This document shows, piece after piece, positions 23,682 through 37,713 of a stretch of 64,000 bases of DNA. The DNA comes from Varroa destructor (Eukaryota > Arthropoda > Arachnida > Mesostigmata > Varroidae). Location: NCBI RefSeq assembly GCF_002443255.2, contig NW_019211459.1, positions 18,262,253-18,326,252 on the forward strand, in the 5' to 3' direction. How positions within the stretch are numbered: position 1 is the stretch's first letter; each line of letters opens with the position of its first letter. The notes beneath the pieces are model-generated. The model was given only the letters and a program-made list of their open reading frames with translations, was not told the origin of the DNA and did not search any database. The translations under genes were made by a program, and so were the position numbers.

Positions 23682-24105
23682 GTAAGGTATGGATGAGTAG
23701 GCCATCGCTCTGTCGATTGTTGGCCGTCGTCTTCGACCTGGTTTCCGAATGGCCCAGTGAACAATTTATACACCGGTTCGACTGGGCTTTTCTTCGTCAA
23801 CACTACAGGTCCGGTAGGCACTAGTTAGTACACCCGGAGTGTACCTATACGTCTAGACATGGGACGAGACGAAAACACCTGCATTACCTTTTTTGGCCGC
23901 ATAGGTCCGCGACACCGACGTACTGCAAGCGAGCAGCAAGATTAAAGCTGGTAATAGTTCGGTTACCGGCCGGCGTGTCATACTTGGCGCTGCCGGCGGG
24001 TACGTTGTAGGCTTTAGTTATCCACGCGTGAAATCTGTACTTGTCGTAGTAGGATCGTTATCTGTTGTGGGCGTCGAAAACTTTCTGTCCTCAGCGTAAT
24101 CACAC

Positions 24106-24204
24106 ACTCTCTCTCTCTCTCTCTCTCTATAGATATAGGTATTATCTTGCGTTATCCATAGAAATAATTATGGTAGTGGTGGTGGTGGTGGTGATGATGA
24201 TGAT
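24106..24204. repeat. (CT)n and (GGT)n-(GAT)n microsatellites
   Basis: About 11 CT units at 24106-24128 and, 45 bases on, GGT units passing into GAT units at 24171-24204. Confidence 0.94.
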
Positions 24205-24541
24205 TACTATTTTTGGTCACCAACGAACCAGCACTTTTGTTGTCTCACGATCTCACATGAAGAACACCGGATATGATTGTTGAAACACGTTAAATCGTCT
24301 TCTTGTCGCAGGTGTAGGAAACCCGGACAACTCTGCTTCGTTTCATCAATCCTTACGTAAGTAACGAACAATCGCACATTGTACCACTGCTATCCACTTT
24401 CGCTCCCACAAGGTAAAACAAACACGATCAGATCAGAATGCGGCGGCCGCTCAAGATCCACTTGGCTTTTCTTTCTTCGTTTTGACACTTAACAGAGACG
24501 ACGCGACGCTCGATATCAAAAAACTAGAATCCTTAATATTC

Positions 24542-24592
24542 TCATCATCAGCACCGTCATCATTATCATCATCATCATCATCATCATCATCA
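24542..24592. repeat. (CAT)n microsatellite
   Basis: About 15 imperfect CAT units. They read poly-serine or poly-aspartate depending on frame and strand. Confidence 0.95.
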
Positions 24593-24650
24593 AACGTTAC
24601 CAATCGTCCGTACGTCGATCCGCAGTCTCCATTGTCACGCGTCAGCGTGT

Positions 24651-24854
24651 CTACTGGACACAGCTGCAGCCATCGTTGGGCTCCTTTTGTTGCTGCTGCT
24701 GAAGGTGATGGTAATGATGATGACGACGCAAATGGTTGCCACTTTCACTATTGCCGTTGCTGCTATTACTGTCGCAATTGTGATAGCGGCAATGATAATC
24801 GGGCCGATAACAACAGGCGGCGTCGCTGCACAGCACGGCTAACAGCCAGACCAT
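24651..24854 (-). CDS. Candidate secreted His/Gln-rich ORF or first exon
   Basis: A minus-strand ATG at 24854 has a strong start context (AAAGCCATGG, with G at -3 and +4). It opens a 67-codon frame beginning with a short hydrophobic segment (MVWLLAVLC), which could be a weak signal peptide. A Cys/Tyr/His stretch, an Asn/Ser stretch, a His run and five Gln follow, with a CSC near the end before TAG. The sequence before the start (24,855-25,100, read on the minus strand) is a long GC-rich leader without in-frame extension, as in a 5' untranslated region. Low-complexity triplets (CAT, CAG) explain much of the frame, so it may be a small first exon or chance. Confidence 0.22.
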   Translation of the reverse strand: MVWLLAVLCSDAACCYRPDYHCRYHNCDSNSSNGNSESGNHLRRHHHYHHLQQQQQKEPNDGCSCVQ

Positions 24855-24859
24855 GGCTT

Positions 24860-27800
24860 TCCACGTTTTAACGCCGACTTTTCGATTTATTATTATTGCT
24901 TATACCATAGCGGTTAGTCGTTGTCGTGAGACGCACACACATCAACTGGTAACGATCCAACAAAACCCAACCCGAGTAAACTAAATAGAACTAGAGAGGA
25001 AATAGCACAGACACAGGCCTGTGCCTAGCTGGCCGCAGCACACAGCGCGCGCGTTCGTCGCCCGACTGGAGGACTCGCTCCGGGCTTGCTGTGATCGCGC
25101 CTAAATTTAGGAGAGGGCCGTCAGGAGCAAACTGCGCGATCCCGACGCCACCTAGTGGAGATGTGGGTAAACAGCGGCGCGCCAGAATGGACGGATACAG
25201 CGAGGGGTAACGGTGCAGAGAGGGTTAGTTTTCTACTAACAAATGCACGTAGCAAGCAATAAGGAGACACTAGCACGATTATTGCTTGAGGAGGCTCTGG
25301 CAAAAGAAGCTGACCATTACCTTGGTCAATGGCAGTTTGCCGACAGGATGTTAAGTAGCTTGCCGATCTAACTAATACGAGCAGAGTCTGCTGGTATACG
25401 TGATAGTCAGATAACTGTATGGGGTAGTTTGGAGGTTCTAGATGCCTCTGAAGCGAGACAGAAAACGGTCGTGTGAAAACGGTATGCAACAGATCTAGTA
25501 TCCCTGGCGCGATGATAAAAGGGAACGAACATTTCGGTGATGGTATTTCTTGTATGGAGAATATTGCACTGGATTAGAAGAATTGACCGTTACAGATAAG
25601 ACACAGAAGATTACGTCAATTAAATGTTTCATTTAATTAAATTCTTATTTGCCCGATGGGCACGACATCTGCAGGAAAAAGCATAGTCCGCTGCATGGAG
25701 CTAAAGATGCTGTCTAAAACATGCCATTTTAAGAGTGATCGATCTTGGTAGGTTTACACTGAAATAAATTTTGCTGTTTTAATATATTTCAAGGCGTTTT
25801 CTCTATTTGAGGCACGAATATAACTCGGCTGGAAGCCATCCCATATATTTATAATACACATGGCAGGGCCTTTCTAGTGAAGTATCGCAGCAGGTCAAAG
25901 TGCGTGCGATCAAACTGAACCTATTCTGGAACACACAGGGCGCGTCTTAAATGGTAGAAATTTTTTTCGACTGAAAGGCTGGCACCATCTGACACGCTCT
26001 CCTGCATAGTCTATCATGTGAAGCCGTCATAGATTGAAAGAGTCTCAAGTACTGCGTTTGTAAAAAAGATCACTTGGATGTCTCTTGGCTTTGCGACCCT
26101 AGAACAAGCTCGCTCACTTATTATACGCTTACCTGCTTAAATTCGTACTTTTACATAAATATTCCCAAATCGAGAAAAACTTCTAATTCAATTTGCACAA
26201 ACGATCAAAGATGCAGACTTGTCTTCCCGAAACTTGTTGTGGCACCCACGTATGTTAAAGCTATAATATAGATAAAACAATTCTATAGAACCAGGAGCTA
26301 AAGCCAGCTCGTAGCAGCAGCGTATCGTTCGTATCATGAACGTAGTAAATGTTATTAAACAAAGAGATAGATGATCCTGATATCAGGCACCGAATGAGCT
26401 ACAACGCACCAAATACCGTAATTGCATATGTTTGAAAACCTTGCACAAATCAAAATACTTTTATAGCTAGCAAGCATTCTTATATGAGTCATGTTCGTTT
26501 GTCCTTTTTCGTTAACTAATTGTCATTTACACATAAAACGTATTTGGCATACGTCGTGTTTAATGACGGCCATTTCTGCTAGCTCTAATAGACAGCATAT
26601 TGATACTGTACAATGTTCTGAACATGAGCTCATTTGAATAGAGTGTCATTGTCGAAAAGTGCGAAAGCGCTGCGCGAACTTTAATTCTCCTGCGTCCCAT
26701 CTTCGATTTGAAATAAAATCAGTCGACGTGACGTCCAGACAATGTCCTAATACTGACTGATTGAAATTTGCGCCATGCTAACACAATGATACAAGCTCCG
26801 ACGTTAAGCCCTTGAAGAATATAGCGGTAGTTGATGTAAGCAACTTATCTACTCTAAGTTATTGTTAGAATATTATTCAGTTTTACATTATTATGCCTGG
26901 TGATTTTTAGCGCATGACTTATTGTGCACGCGATAATTGGTACGTTCGCCCGCAAGAGCTACAGAACCGGCCTATGGGAGGTTTTGTTAAAGCCAGAGTC
27001 ATTCCGTGTGTTGTTTCGTTAATATATAATTAGATCAGAGCAAATGCTTCAGTAGGAGCGTCTGACCCCGCGTCTGACAACGCTCGATCATGGCCAAACG
27101 ATATGGTAGACTCAATAATGGGCGAGTCCCAGTAGCGAAGTGTTCCAATAAGCTGTTTGTTATGTGTCAAGCAGTCAATCACTAGCTTCAATTTTGTCTC
27201 TAGGTGACCTCAGAGAAACTGTAATAGCCTAAGATTCAGTGGTTCCAAGCTAGTTTTTTCTCCATTTCCTAGAGTCAGAAATGGGAAACACAACAACTTT
27301 CGATAGCCTTTATTCGTGGAAGCGGGAAATTGTTTAACATTTCCGTATAAAAGAGAGAGGTCAGAAAAACATGCGCGTATACATGCGCGACAAAGTTAAA
27401 TAGAGTCACAGAAGCTATTGGAGGATTTTCAGCGGTTGTTCGAGCTCAGCGCTCAATTGTGATAGTTGTGCTAAAATTGCGCCCGAAATCGGTCTCCGTA
27501 CTCGAAACCTCGTCAAGAGAGCGAAAAACGGCCAGGATATTTGCGATTTTTTTCCCGCGATTCGTCACTATGTCAGACTGCATAAGCGGATAAACGCATG
27601 GATAGAGGCGGTATCAGACGTAGAAGTTACTTCAATTATGGACGAGCTATACCGTTGAATAGCAACAATACAACAGTATACGTCGATGGATTGCCGTTTC
27701 AAAAGGCGCAAATGACCCCAGGTATGCCGTACGGCAAAATAAACAAGCATGCCAGCCCCTTGACCCTTTGCAAGCCATCAAGAGGCTGAATGGTCCAGAA

Positions 27801-30800
27801 CATTGACAATGCGTTTATGCCGTTACTCTATCGGGTGGGAAGATTCAATACGACAAATCTATTTTGACATATTCCCTTATCTGGCGCTCGCCGACAGCAC
27901 CTACTGCAGTGCAGTTTTTTCAGTTGGATATACATGGCCATTCAGGCGTTTGTTTCTCTCTGTTAAACGTGCGGCGTAAAAATGCAACACTTTCAACCAA
28001 TGTAAAACTTAAGCAATATGACCTTTCCTGAACACTCCAACGTAATAGAGAGTGTATCACAAGAGCGGCAGTCATCATACTTTAGTTTCATTCATTGCTC
28101 ATGCGGTAATCCTCGCCTTTATACAGATGTCAATGGCCTATTAGGACATACATTAGGCCAAATAGATATTAATGGTGTATGCTATCAAAATTATTTTACG
28201 CTATTGTTGACGCTAGCATCATGATCGCAAGCAGCAAAAGAAAAGCAGAATACTAGCTAATCTAAGGACTGCTATCTATCATACTCTCTAGTAGCCTATA
28301 ATGATTCAATGATTCGGCCATTACGAATACGATAAAATGTTTTTTTTACGAGAAAGGACTTCGCTTCTGGTCAGAGACTAACGACTAGTGGCCAGACACC
28401 TTAATTGTATATGAACTACCATTTGCTAATTGTTGGCCGTAACACATATAGACGTTCTATGTGACGTAGATAATATGGGACATCGTCAATTTATATGACG
28501 AAGAGCTAGCGTGCTAGCGTTTTCCATCGATAATGATTAACAAGGGAACAACCGCACTTCAACGACAAAGTGCTCATTTGCTGAGGTCGCGTCATGTGAC
28601 GCAGTAATATGACTGGGCCGACTTACAGGTCCCGAGCTAAATAGAACGAAAGTAAGACGCACTGAATCAGAATAATAACGTGCGCCTCTTTTGCGTTTCA
28701 ACCTATTTGAAAAATGGCTCTCTTCATAGTATGAAGCAGATGGCATAAATGTTCTAGGGAATCATGGGCTTACTAACGCTCTTCTGATGCACTACAGGCT
28801 TTCGCACAAAAGTAAACACGGTGCGATTGCTAATCAAAGTTTATGTGTGTATAGAACTTTGAAGTGAACTAGTAGTCCATCGTTTTCCGGGTAACGCTCA
28901 TTAAGACTGTAGTATTTGTGTCAAACGATTTCCTGCATTAGCCTACACGAAAGCGACATCCAACTATAAGAATTGATCTTGTAGTTTTATGTTGTACGTA
29001 CATTCGTGAGCTGAATCGAATACTTTAGCTATTCATCAAATATCGATGATCCTAACGCTTATGTGAGCCCAGTCAACGGTCTATAATTTCTCTAAAAAAG
29101 TTTTAAAGGCGCGTGCAAATAGCGAATATATAGAAAGTTTTCCATGCGTGAAAAACGTGTATTTGACTAGGGCGGCTTCAATGCCATATGAAGAATACCT
29201 TCAATACAAAAGCCAGCGTTCTGGCTTCGCTTGCCTTCAGTGAGCTACAACGGTAGAGTAAAAGTGTTCTGCAAGGACTAGACATTTATCGTACGTGTTT
29301 GGCTGGCTTACTTCGCCTTTGGGAGCAATCCACACGAGGAAATGTATCTTCAATTTCGATCCGTTTATCCTCCGGAAGGGATTTGTATTTAGATTGCATT
29401 AGCAAATGTTGTCAACACGAGCCAACGGAGGCTTGTTGCAGTCTCCAAAGAACTCTTTGAACATTACGGTTTGGCACGCTGCTGTTCACTTCCATGATAC
29501 CCGGATGTAGCATCCTTTTTTGCTTGAATCTCCAACTTCCAATTGACGCTCTCTAAACTGAATTTTCACAGAAATTTATTTGCGATACGAGATATTATCA
29601 GGCCGCACTTATACGTTTTTGAAAAAGCGCTAAACACTATGTGCGGGTGCCATGGCGACGGAAGCGCCCCCATGTACGACAATGGCGCCGGTGCAGTGCA
29701 GCGGTTGAATTGGGACCGTTTTCCAGCCAAAGTTCTCATCAGACCGTAACGTGTCATCCATAAATTGAAGTGAGCTAAGGTTTGCCAAACCACGAATATG
29801 TAACTGTTGAATTATCGACAGGGCACCGTTTCTGCTTCTCAACGCAGTACTACTTATTAATGTCAGCTTCCTTAGAAGACTGTTAATTTATCACTTATAA
29901 CGCCGGCTAATTCATGGCGGAAACGTCTATGCCATGAGCATTGTTGCTGACCTTAGCGTATTCAAAAAACGTCTAGTCGTAAAGTTGAAAATCACATGGT
30001 CTAGGATATTTAAGTCTAACGCGAGTTCCGAAATGTAACGAAGGTCATCTATCGAGTACGGTATGATTGCGCGCGCGCGCATTGCCAGAATCGCACCGTG
30101 TGTGCAGTCCTTATTTGCAGTAAATAGTCATGTATGGTTGAGTGGATCTCATGCTCTTGGCGTTGCAATAGCGTTTCCCTGAGCTCTGAACGTTAGTCGA
30201 TCTCAGCGTCGCTTGGCATCAAGAGTCAACGAAAAGACAATAAAAAAAGATGCATTGTAGTTCAGATTGGAGAATCTACGACGGGTTACTAACCGGCGAA
30301 GAGCAAAGGGGTAAATCGTGTGCCCGTCTGACTCTATAGAGAATAGATGTTGGTGTTAGTACCCATTTGACGGGTTATGACCGCCCTTTCTGTCTGAACT
30401 AGACCAAAGAACCTACGAGATATGGCGCTGCTGAGGTGAATCATCTTAGATTTGCTGAAAATGTTTTACTCTTTTTTTCTTTTTTTTTTTTTTAATAGAC
30501 CTCGGGATCTCCAAGGCGTGTTTTACTAGCTGGGGCAGTTTAAATACAGCATCTTCAACGTCTCGTTAAGCAACGAATAATCAAAGGAACGCAGATTCAT
30601 GCGTCTTCCATAGACTGCTTATGCAGCAGAAACGGCGGAATAAACAACACGATGATACGAACACCAATAGAAAGGCAGCAGTAATAAGAATAAAAGCGGA
30701 GTAAAAGGTATAAAATAGTTCAATATTTCCAACCAGTTCGTCGTACCAATCCGGACCCCGCCATCATCATCCGGCTACAGGTAGTACTTAGCAGTCGTTG

Positions 30801-33400
30801 CGTGTTTGACATTTCTGGACGAGGGTAAGGATTTCTTCGAAATTATCTGAGAACGTTCTGTATCTGTTCTATTTTCCAGATACTATAATAGTAATATACG
30901 CAAAAATGTCTGCGCTTCATGGCGTGGAGCGAATTTTTACAAACGTGCGTATTTGTGTCGATCCATAGACGCAAACGTACAGCACAAACCGATAAAGAAG
31001 TACTGCAGTAATTTGACGATAAACTGTACGACGTAGTTACGCCCGTTGCTAGAAACGATTTATAATCTAATCGATAATGAGGTTAGCTCTCAGCGAGGTC
31101 GAGCGACAGATGCTGAAGACACAATGCGACAACGTCGAAATGAAAACGGGAAAAAAATCAGCAAATACCTTTGAAAGGCACCAACAATAATAAATATACT
31201 ATATCTGCGTATGATATAAATATTTGCAAGAGACAAGTTGGCTGTGACCGCAAATTGTTCCACCGAGAAAATACCTTCAGAGAACGTCTAATAGGCGCTG
31301 GCAGGCTGGTCGTAAAACGTAAATAACGTTCTTTCCGCGATTTCGTTCAGAGTTTAATACTCCAGTGTATACTAATAACAACGCGCAACGGTACGGAAAG
31401 CGCATTACCGTAATAAAATTTCAAAATTTCGGTCAACTAAATTGTATTTGCCGTATTTGCACGGCAGTGTTCGGGCATAATTACGAATTATTATTAATTA
31501 TGAATATAATACACATACAAATCAATGGAAGGGTGAACATCGAGACAAAAATCGTTCGCTAGTTGGTATAAGTTCTAATATACGGTATACCGACTATAAC
31601 AATGGCGCCAATTAATCAGTCTCCTTATCTATCTCTTATCGGTGCAGGGTAGTTCAGGATATTTCTCTAGCTAAAATAAGAGTATCAAAATCATAAGTAA
31701 GAAGATAAGATAAAGATCATTTGAGTCAGTCATGTTGACAAATGCTAATTCATTGTTTTCATCTATTGGCTATCTGCAATGTAAAACCGTTGCAAAATCC
31801 GCTACTGATAAGCTAAATGTATTTAAATACGTGAATCTAAGGATACAAAGTGTATAGATACTATCATTGTTGTTTGATAGTGATTAATTAAACTTAAAAT
31901 ATTAATACTCGTCCTATTTGGCCCGATAACTTAATTTCGACAAATTAAAACTAGACAATTACCAGCTAGAAGTTCTTATTTGAAAAGTCATTATTTAGCG
32001 GCTACTCAAGACAGTAACACGACTGAGAAATCGTCTATCTTGGCGCTCTCAACATGCAACGAGGCCAACGATTTCTCCATGGGCCGCACGTTTCTCGAGT
32101 CAGGAAATACGCTGTCAGTCATGTATGTTAGATGCTATGGTGAGCCGTACATTCGTAGCAATGCGTTACGATCCATAGATAGGGTAACCGTAACGTACAA
32201 CGGCTCTGCTTAGGAGCGCCGAATTGCTCAGAATAAACGTCACCTAATAGCGAGAATGGTCACCATTGGAACTTGTTGCTATAAATAGTTAACTTATAGT
32301 TGGGGCTTGATTTCATCAACTTAAGAGCAGCTTCAGTAAAAACCAGCTGAAATATGGTACGTTTCCCTCCTATGGAGCGGCGTAGAGACAATGCCGGAGA
32401 CCGGAACATTCAGACCGATACCCATCCCGTAAGAAATATGCGAATCAATGCTGTCGTATTTCTGCAAGTTTTTTTTTAATTAAAGTCCATGATAATTATT
32501 ATCATTTTTAGCAGGTAAAATAATTTTAGCCTTGTTATAGCATAGGTTGGTGCCAAAACGTGTATCATAACTTGGAACAGCTATTTTAAACAAATTACGG
32601 TATCTACGAGAAGTTATTACATCTGAACACTAGGAAAACGCCAGGTGAAAAGGAGTTTTTTTTTTACTGCAGGTAGCCTGCACTGTTTTTGCGAAAAGAC
32701 AAATTTAGTTATTATTATCATTTTCTCACACGTAAATGTTAATCTAGATCGTCCTCTCAGTAGAGCATAATTAGCTTTCAATAGAACAATCGTATTCCGT
32801 ATCATTTTTTTATATTTTTGACAAACGTTGCTTGTTACTGCTTAAGCTGTAAAGTTTCTTCAATCGTGTAAACTTTATACGTTATAGCACAAATAACCAC
32901 GCTAACTACAATTTCAAACGTTTGCAGTATAGCGATTTCTTGATCAACAGAATCAACAGACCCGAATAAAAAAAACCCTTTCTAGGACCTTTGTTGTTAA
33001 TAGATGCCCAGAAATTCATAATCCAATCAGGGAAAAAATGCAATTACGTTTTTTGTTTAGCGATCATTGAAGTCAGTGAACTCGTTTTGTAGCTGATTCG
33101 TTTTTTGCCAAATTCATCCCGTTATTTAATTCACAACAAGCCACTCGATTTCAGTCATTACAAAAAAGGTACTCCGCATCGATGTCCTTGACTAGCGGAT
33201 CAGAGGCCAAGACGAGGTCAACCTGATAGCTCAAAGAGTGCCTAATTGACGGTAATTTAAAATGATCTAGCAGACGTTTACGCCCATCGGAGCATGTCAA
33301 TATGTCCATATATTATTACTAAATGGACTCAATGTGACCCACATAATGCATCTTGCATATTCGAGAACGATATTAGTTATGTCTCCCTCTTAACACTCTT
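24860..33400. other. Long stretch with no gene supported
   Basis: The first 250 bases are GC- and CpG-rich (GCGCGCG at about 25,045), like a promoter or leader. From about 25.5 kb the sequence becomes AT-richer with frequent stops in all frames. A 122-codon minus-strand frame at 25121-25489 lacks an ATG and splice signals. A GC alternating tract lies at 30069-30080 and a T-rich run at 30472-30493. Nothing else is recognised. Confidence 0.55.
30472..30493. repeat. Poly-T tract with one C
   Basis: About 21 T interrupted once. Confidence 0.93.
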
Positions 33401-33409
33401 TCTATTCCA

Positions 33410-34080
33410 GGGCTCATTTTAAGGGCGGTGCGCTAGGGGCCTTTCCCATGCACAAGTTCGCTCTTTATTGTTAATGTACAAGACGCATTCCTTCCTTTTA
33501 CTTACAGATAATCCCTCAGCTGCTGGTTCAATCACTGAGTCTAATGAGCGGCCGTTCGCCCATTCCCTCTAACGCATCTGGTATATAGCCAACGGACCTG
33601 GTACCGTTATCCTGACGTCCTTGTGGCAAACTCACTTCCCCTACGACTCCTATATGACAGCCCACTGCCGTTTCCTCTCTTAAGTCACAACTTTCATAGC
33701 CTTCAACCCATTTTCAATTCCCGCGCCCTCCCGATTCCTAACTGTGGACAGGCGACCAACAGACGGAGACAACTCTTATACAGCCAACGGACCTGGTGCC
33801 GTTATCCTGACGTCCTTGTGGCAAACTCACTTCCCCTACGACTCCTGTATGACAGCCCACTGCTCTTTCCCCTCTGAAGTCACAACTTTCATAGCCTTCA
33901 ACCCATTTCCAATTTTCCCGCCCTCCTGATTCCTAACTGTGGGCGAGCGACCAACAGACAGAGGCAACTCTTAGACAGCACTGCGGCCCCACTCGGGATG
34001 ACCGCACTGGCCAGGCGGGCTAGGAGGCGGTTTGAATAATTAATAAAATACTTTAATGGTCTTCCCCACCCTTAATAACC
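33410..34080. repeat. GC-richer repeat-like segment with a tandem duplication
   Basis: A block that differs in composition from its AT-rich flanks. It holds the 195-base duplication, then a short GC-rich run ending in an AT-rich AATAATTAATAAAATAC motif at about 34,036-34,053, which contains AATAAA. Tandem units followed by an AATAAA-like signal are seen in the 3' untranslated parts of some non-LTR retrotransposons. No reverse-transcriptase motif is visible, so the class is inference. Confidence 0.4.
33589..33980. repeat. Tandem duplication, two 195-base units
   Basis: Unit 1 is 33591-33785 and unit 2 is 33786-33980. By direct comparison they are about 91% identical with no length change. The period of 195 is divisible by three, so a + strand frame runs through both units and repeats the peptide start VANSLPLRLLYDSPL. 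No third unit is seen on either side. Confidence 0.95.
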
Positions 34081-37000
34081 CACGTCCGTAAGCTCAGGCC
34101 ACAATTTTTATTATGCATCTCAATGTCAGCTTTCTTTGCGAGCTGAGGGCCTTTGAAACCTCTGAGCGACGATACGTTGTATACGGCCCTATATATACAC
34201 ACATACCTACATATAGTAGCGTCTTTTGGTATTTATGTTATTCGCTTTCACCTGGTGTTTTTTTTTGCTCCATTCAATTATGTTTTTGGTTTAATATAAT
34301 AACAATAATAATGGGTCTAATCTAGTCTGCTACACCTTAAAAATTTTGGATATTAGCCACCATCGTTCCCATCGACCCAGATACAATAAACATATATGGA
34401 TCAAAACCAGAAATAGTCACGCGTGTTTTTCTTTATTCAATCACACCCCTTCTGAGGTACCCGTCATTAGAGGGGCTTAAGATGCCCTTGCTTGATTAGA
34501 CAGCAGGATGCATAGATATCCGTAGGCGAAATAAGTCTATTAGAGAGAGAGAGACGTGGATTATTGCTGCGGAGGTTAGTTATTCCTGAGGCCTGTTTTA
34601 AGAGTGAAGATATTTTATACGGCACCCCGTCGCCATATTTGATTTGCTCCTTTATACTTTATGCTGAATGAAAAATTTCAACGAGATAACGAAAGTCTCA
34701 TATTTATGAGATAAATGTCTTTACTAAAAATCTTATTCGTATAGTTGCGGTATCAGTGTTTGCCTTATACTACTGATAGAATGTATATCTCGACTGAACT
34801 TTGGATGGCGAGATCTACTGTCAACATGTGAGGGTAGCTTTGTACGCATGTTGTTACGATGTCTTCCTTGAGATTATGCTGTGTAAATTATTACCTATGT
34901 GTGAGCTGTTTCAGCATATAGAGTACTTATATGCCACAGAATGTACGAGTTTTTCTTTGTTTGTATATTTGAAGTCGTCGTTAGTCTGACAGAAATGCTA
35001 AATCTCTTTTTGCAGTGTATTGACGACTGATATATGAGTTGAAGGTGGCACGCGTTCATTTCTAAGGACTTTGTCTGCTAGAGTAGAAAAAACAAAGCTG
35101 GATACATGTTCAGAAAAGAGATAAAGGGATATAGTATTGTCATGTTTATACATCGTGTAATTACATCATGACGCCGAGATATCCTGCAAGTAAACTCACA
35201 GTCGTCAGATGACATATTGACTATTCGTGTGTAGATATGGATTTGTTTTCATTAGGTTGTCTTCGCCGAATGGTAAATCTTTCTCGTGGTATCAGCTGTT
35301 AAACTCCGCAGTATCATTCTCATTGGGAATTAGAAACTGTTCAATTTCTAGATATAAGCCCTTGGATCAGGTGAAAATCTTTAACTTTTTTTTTAATTTA
35401 AAAAATTAATAACAAGCTAGTAGATTTTATTCTTCTTCAATTAGCTTCAACGCATTGTGTGACAAACAACTCAGCAATCTTCCAGAATCGAAGCGACACT
35501 GATCAACGCTGTTAGACGTAGCGGACCTCAGGCCGCTGCAACGCGACCTACTGCTGCTGGTAACGCATTCTTTTCTAGATTACTGCGACTAGAACAGCAG
35601 CACTTTTCGTCCTGTCAGCTCTAAGGGGCGTCATTGTTCAGCGAATTATCTTATCCTGCACTCTTCCTGCCGTCTCGCCACACACGGGAGCCCTCCAGAG
35701 ATAACTAAAAACTCAATTTTTTAAATTTCCCACTTTGGCAAACATCCCATAGCTGAGTTTTGAAATATCGGAAAACTGATATAAGCCGACATATCAAAAT
35801 ATATAGGTTGTTTCGCTTTTTATTTTCCATATGATAAAAATAATAGATTTTTCCTCGTTTTTCACAGCATTACGTATGGACGTATATCGAGACACGTTCT
35901 ACGATACGTTCAAGTGTAACTGACCAGAAGCATCTTCACATAATATTAGTGCTTTGATAATTAATAGCCTACTAGCAGGTACAGCATTGCCTCGACGCAG
36001 AAGGATAATGGTTTTCTACAAAGTCCTTTCGGACGCGTAACGTGTAGTTACATTCCAGGGTTAATGGTAGACCTTAAGTCGTGCCGCCGTTGCGAACCAC
36101 CGTCACTACGAGCTCGAACAGACGTCTTGTAAACACGTTAAAATTGCTTCTATCAACTCTAAATAAAAATTCATTAATATAGTATATTATCGTAAGGATA
36201 GTCGGATAGGATAATTTTAGGCAGACGGCTATGTCACGTACGAAGTAAAAAGGCCAAGCTCTTAGGTTAACAACTAAATATACGAAGCTACGACTTACAA
36301 CTGCGAGTTGCACTACCCTAAATCGGGCAAAGGTTTGAATAGCAAAGATGCATTCATTCAATCAGGGCGTTACTATTGGATGAGGAACAGTTAGAAAAAG
36401 AAATGTTCCGCAATGCTGATCGCACCCCACGAGGTGGGGCCCTATCGCTCGATCTGGTGCGACGAAGTCGACGCACTTACATATGTCTGAAAGGGAGACG
36501 ATCTGAAAAACCTCTGATATTCTACACCACAAAGTCGTCCATTCCAAATCTATTAGCTGATTGTGATGTCTGTTCGAGTTAATAACATTAGGGTACGAAG
36601 ACAAAACGGGGTTCTCATCGAGGATTATTTCGTATGTATTATAACAGCATGAGCGGCCCTAATATTGAGCTAAATCAACATTAGCACTTGAATTACCGTG
36701 GAAAAAGAAACATAAGTCGCTGTAACGAGTATTCGATATATACACGGTGGCACTACGCCCGGGGAAGCTTATTGTTTATCTTATGAATATTGTATGAAGT
36801 CTGCATTGACGTACATAACAAGGCTACGCAAAACAACGCATGCGGTTCTCTTAAAGCTCTACCTCTGAAGCTAAAGTACAGAGTTGATCGATGTCATTCT
36901 TATCCTTTGCAGCTGATTCTTACCTCTGAGACATTTTCAAGCATCCGCCTATACATATAATAAGATCTCAGGGTGGCTAGCATATGGGAAAATGTTTATC

Positions 37001-37547
37001 TGAAAGTATCGACAATTTCGCTTATCACAAGAGATGTCGAACTAATTCCACGTTTCCCTATGGCTATTTGGTAATAGATTGCCATTTTCTATGCACAAGG
37101 GAAAAATTGTCTGATACTAATTATACGTAATCTTGAAAAAATTACAGTTTAACCGCTGACATAGTTTTACCGTCGGCTTTGGTTACTGTTTTGAGCGGAG
37201 GCGGGTTTTTGTCGCGTTCATCTTCAATAGCCGTAACGAGTCCTTGCGCTCAATGTGTACCTATTGATTAGAACAGTTTTATTTGAACTGAAGAACTAGA
37301 ACGCTTCGTGATCAGATGCGTCATGTATTCGTCTTGGTTGGCTTATTTCACTTAAGTATAGACAAATCGTCTTTATGAACATAACGATAGGTAGAAACTT
37401 GAAAAATTTACAATAATTCTCTTATAACTTAAATGGGGGCCGACTCGCATAAAGACATATATATATTGTATTATTTCTATACAACAAATGTAACCTTATT
37501 TAGAATACACCCTCTGCCATACTGTCAAACGATGCGTTGTAACTGGT

Positions 37548-37569
37548 TGTCGTCGTCGTCGTCGTCGTC
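37548..37569. repeat. (GTC)7 microsatellite
   Basis: Seven GTC units, the only sizeable trinucleotide repeat to the right of 25 kb. Confidence 0.95.
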
Positions 37570-37713
37570 TTTAAAAAGCTGTTGCAGACTCGAAATCACT
37601 GGCCATAAAGCGGCATGTCCAACAAGCCGGTAGTCTCGTCTATCATTCTCTTCGTAAAGAGCATCAGTTACTCGTTTCTACAACAATGCTTTTGGGGAGA
37701 CACGATACCCGTG

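Noticed and set aside
23358..23705. 115-codon minus-strand frame
   Set aside because: Part of it is translated TATA/CATA microsatellite, and the + strand has the better splice-donor evidence.
33410..34080. Long terminal repeat or CRISPR-like interpretation of the duplicated units
   Set aside because: There are only two adjacent long units with no spacers, no TG...CA ends and no target duplication. A simple tandem duplication explains them.
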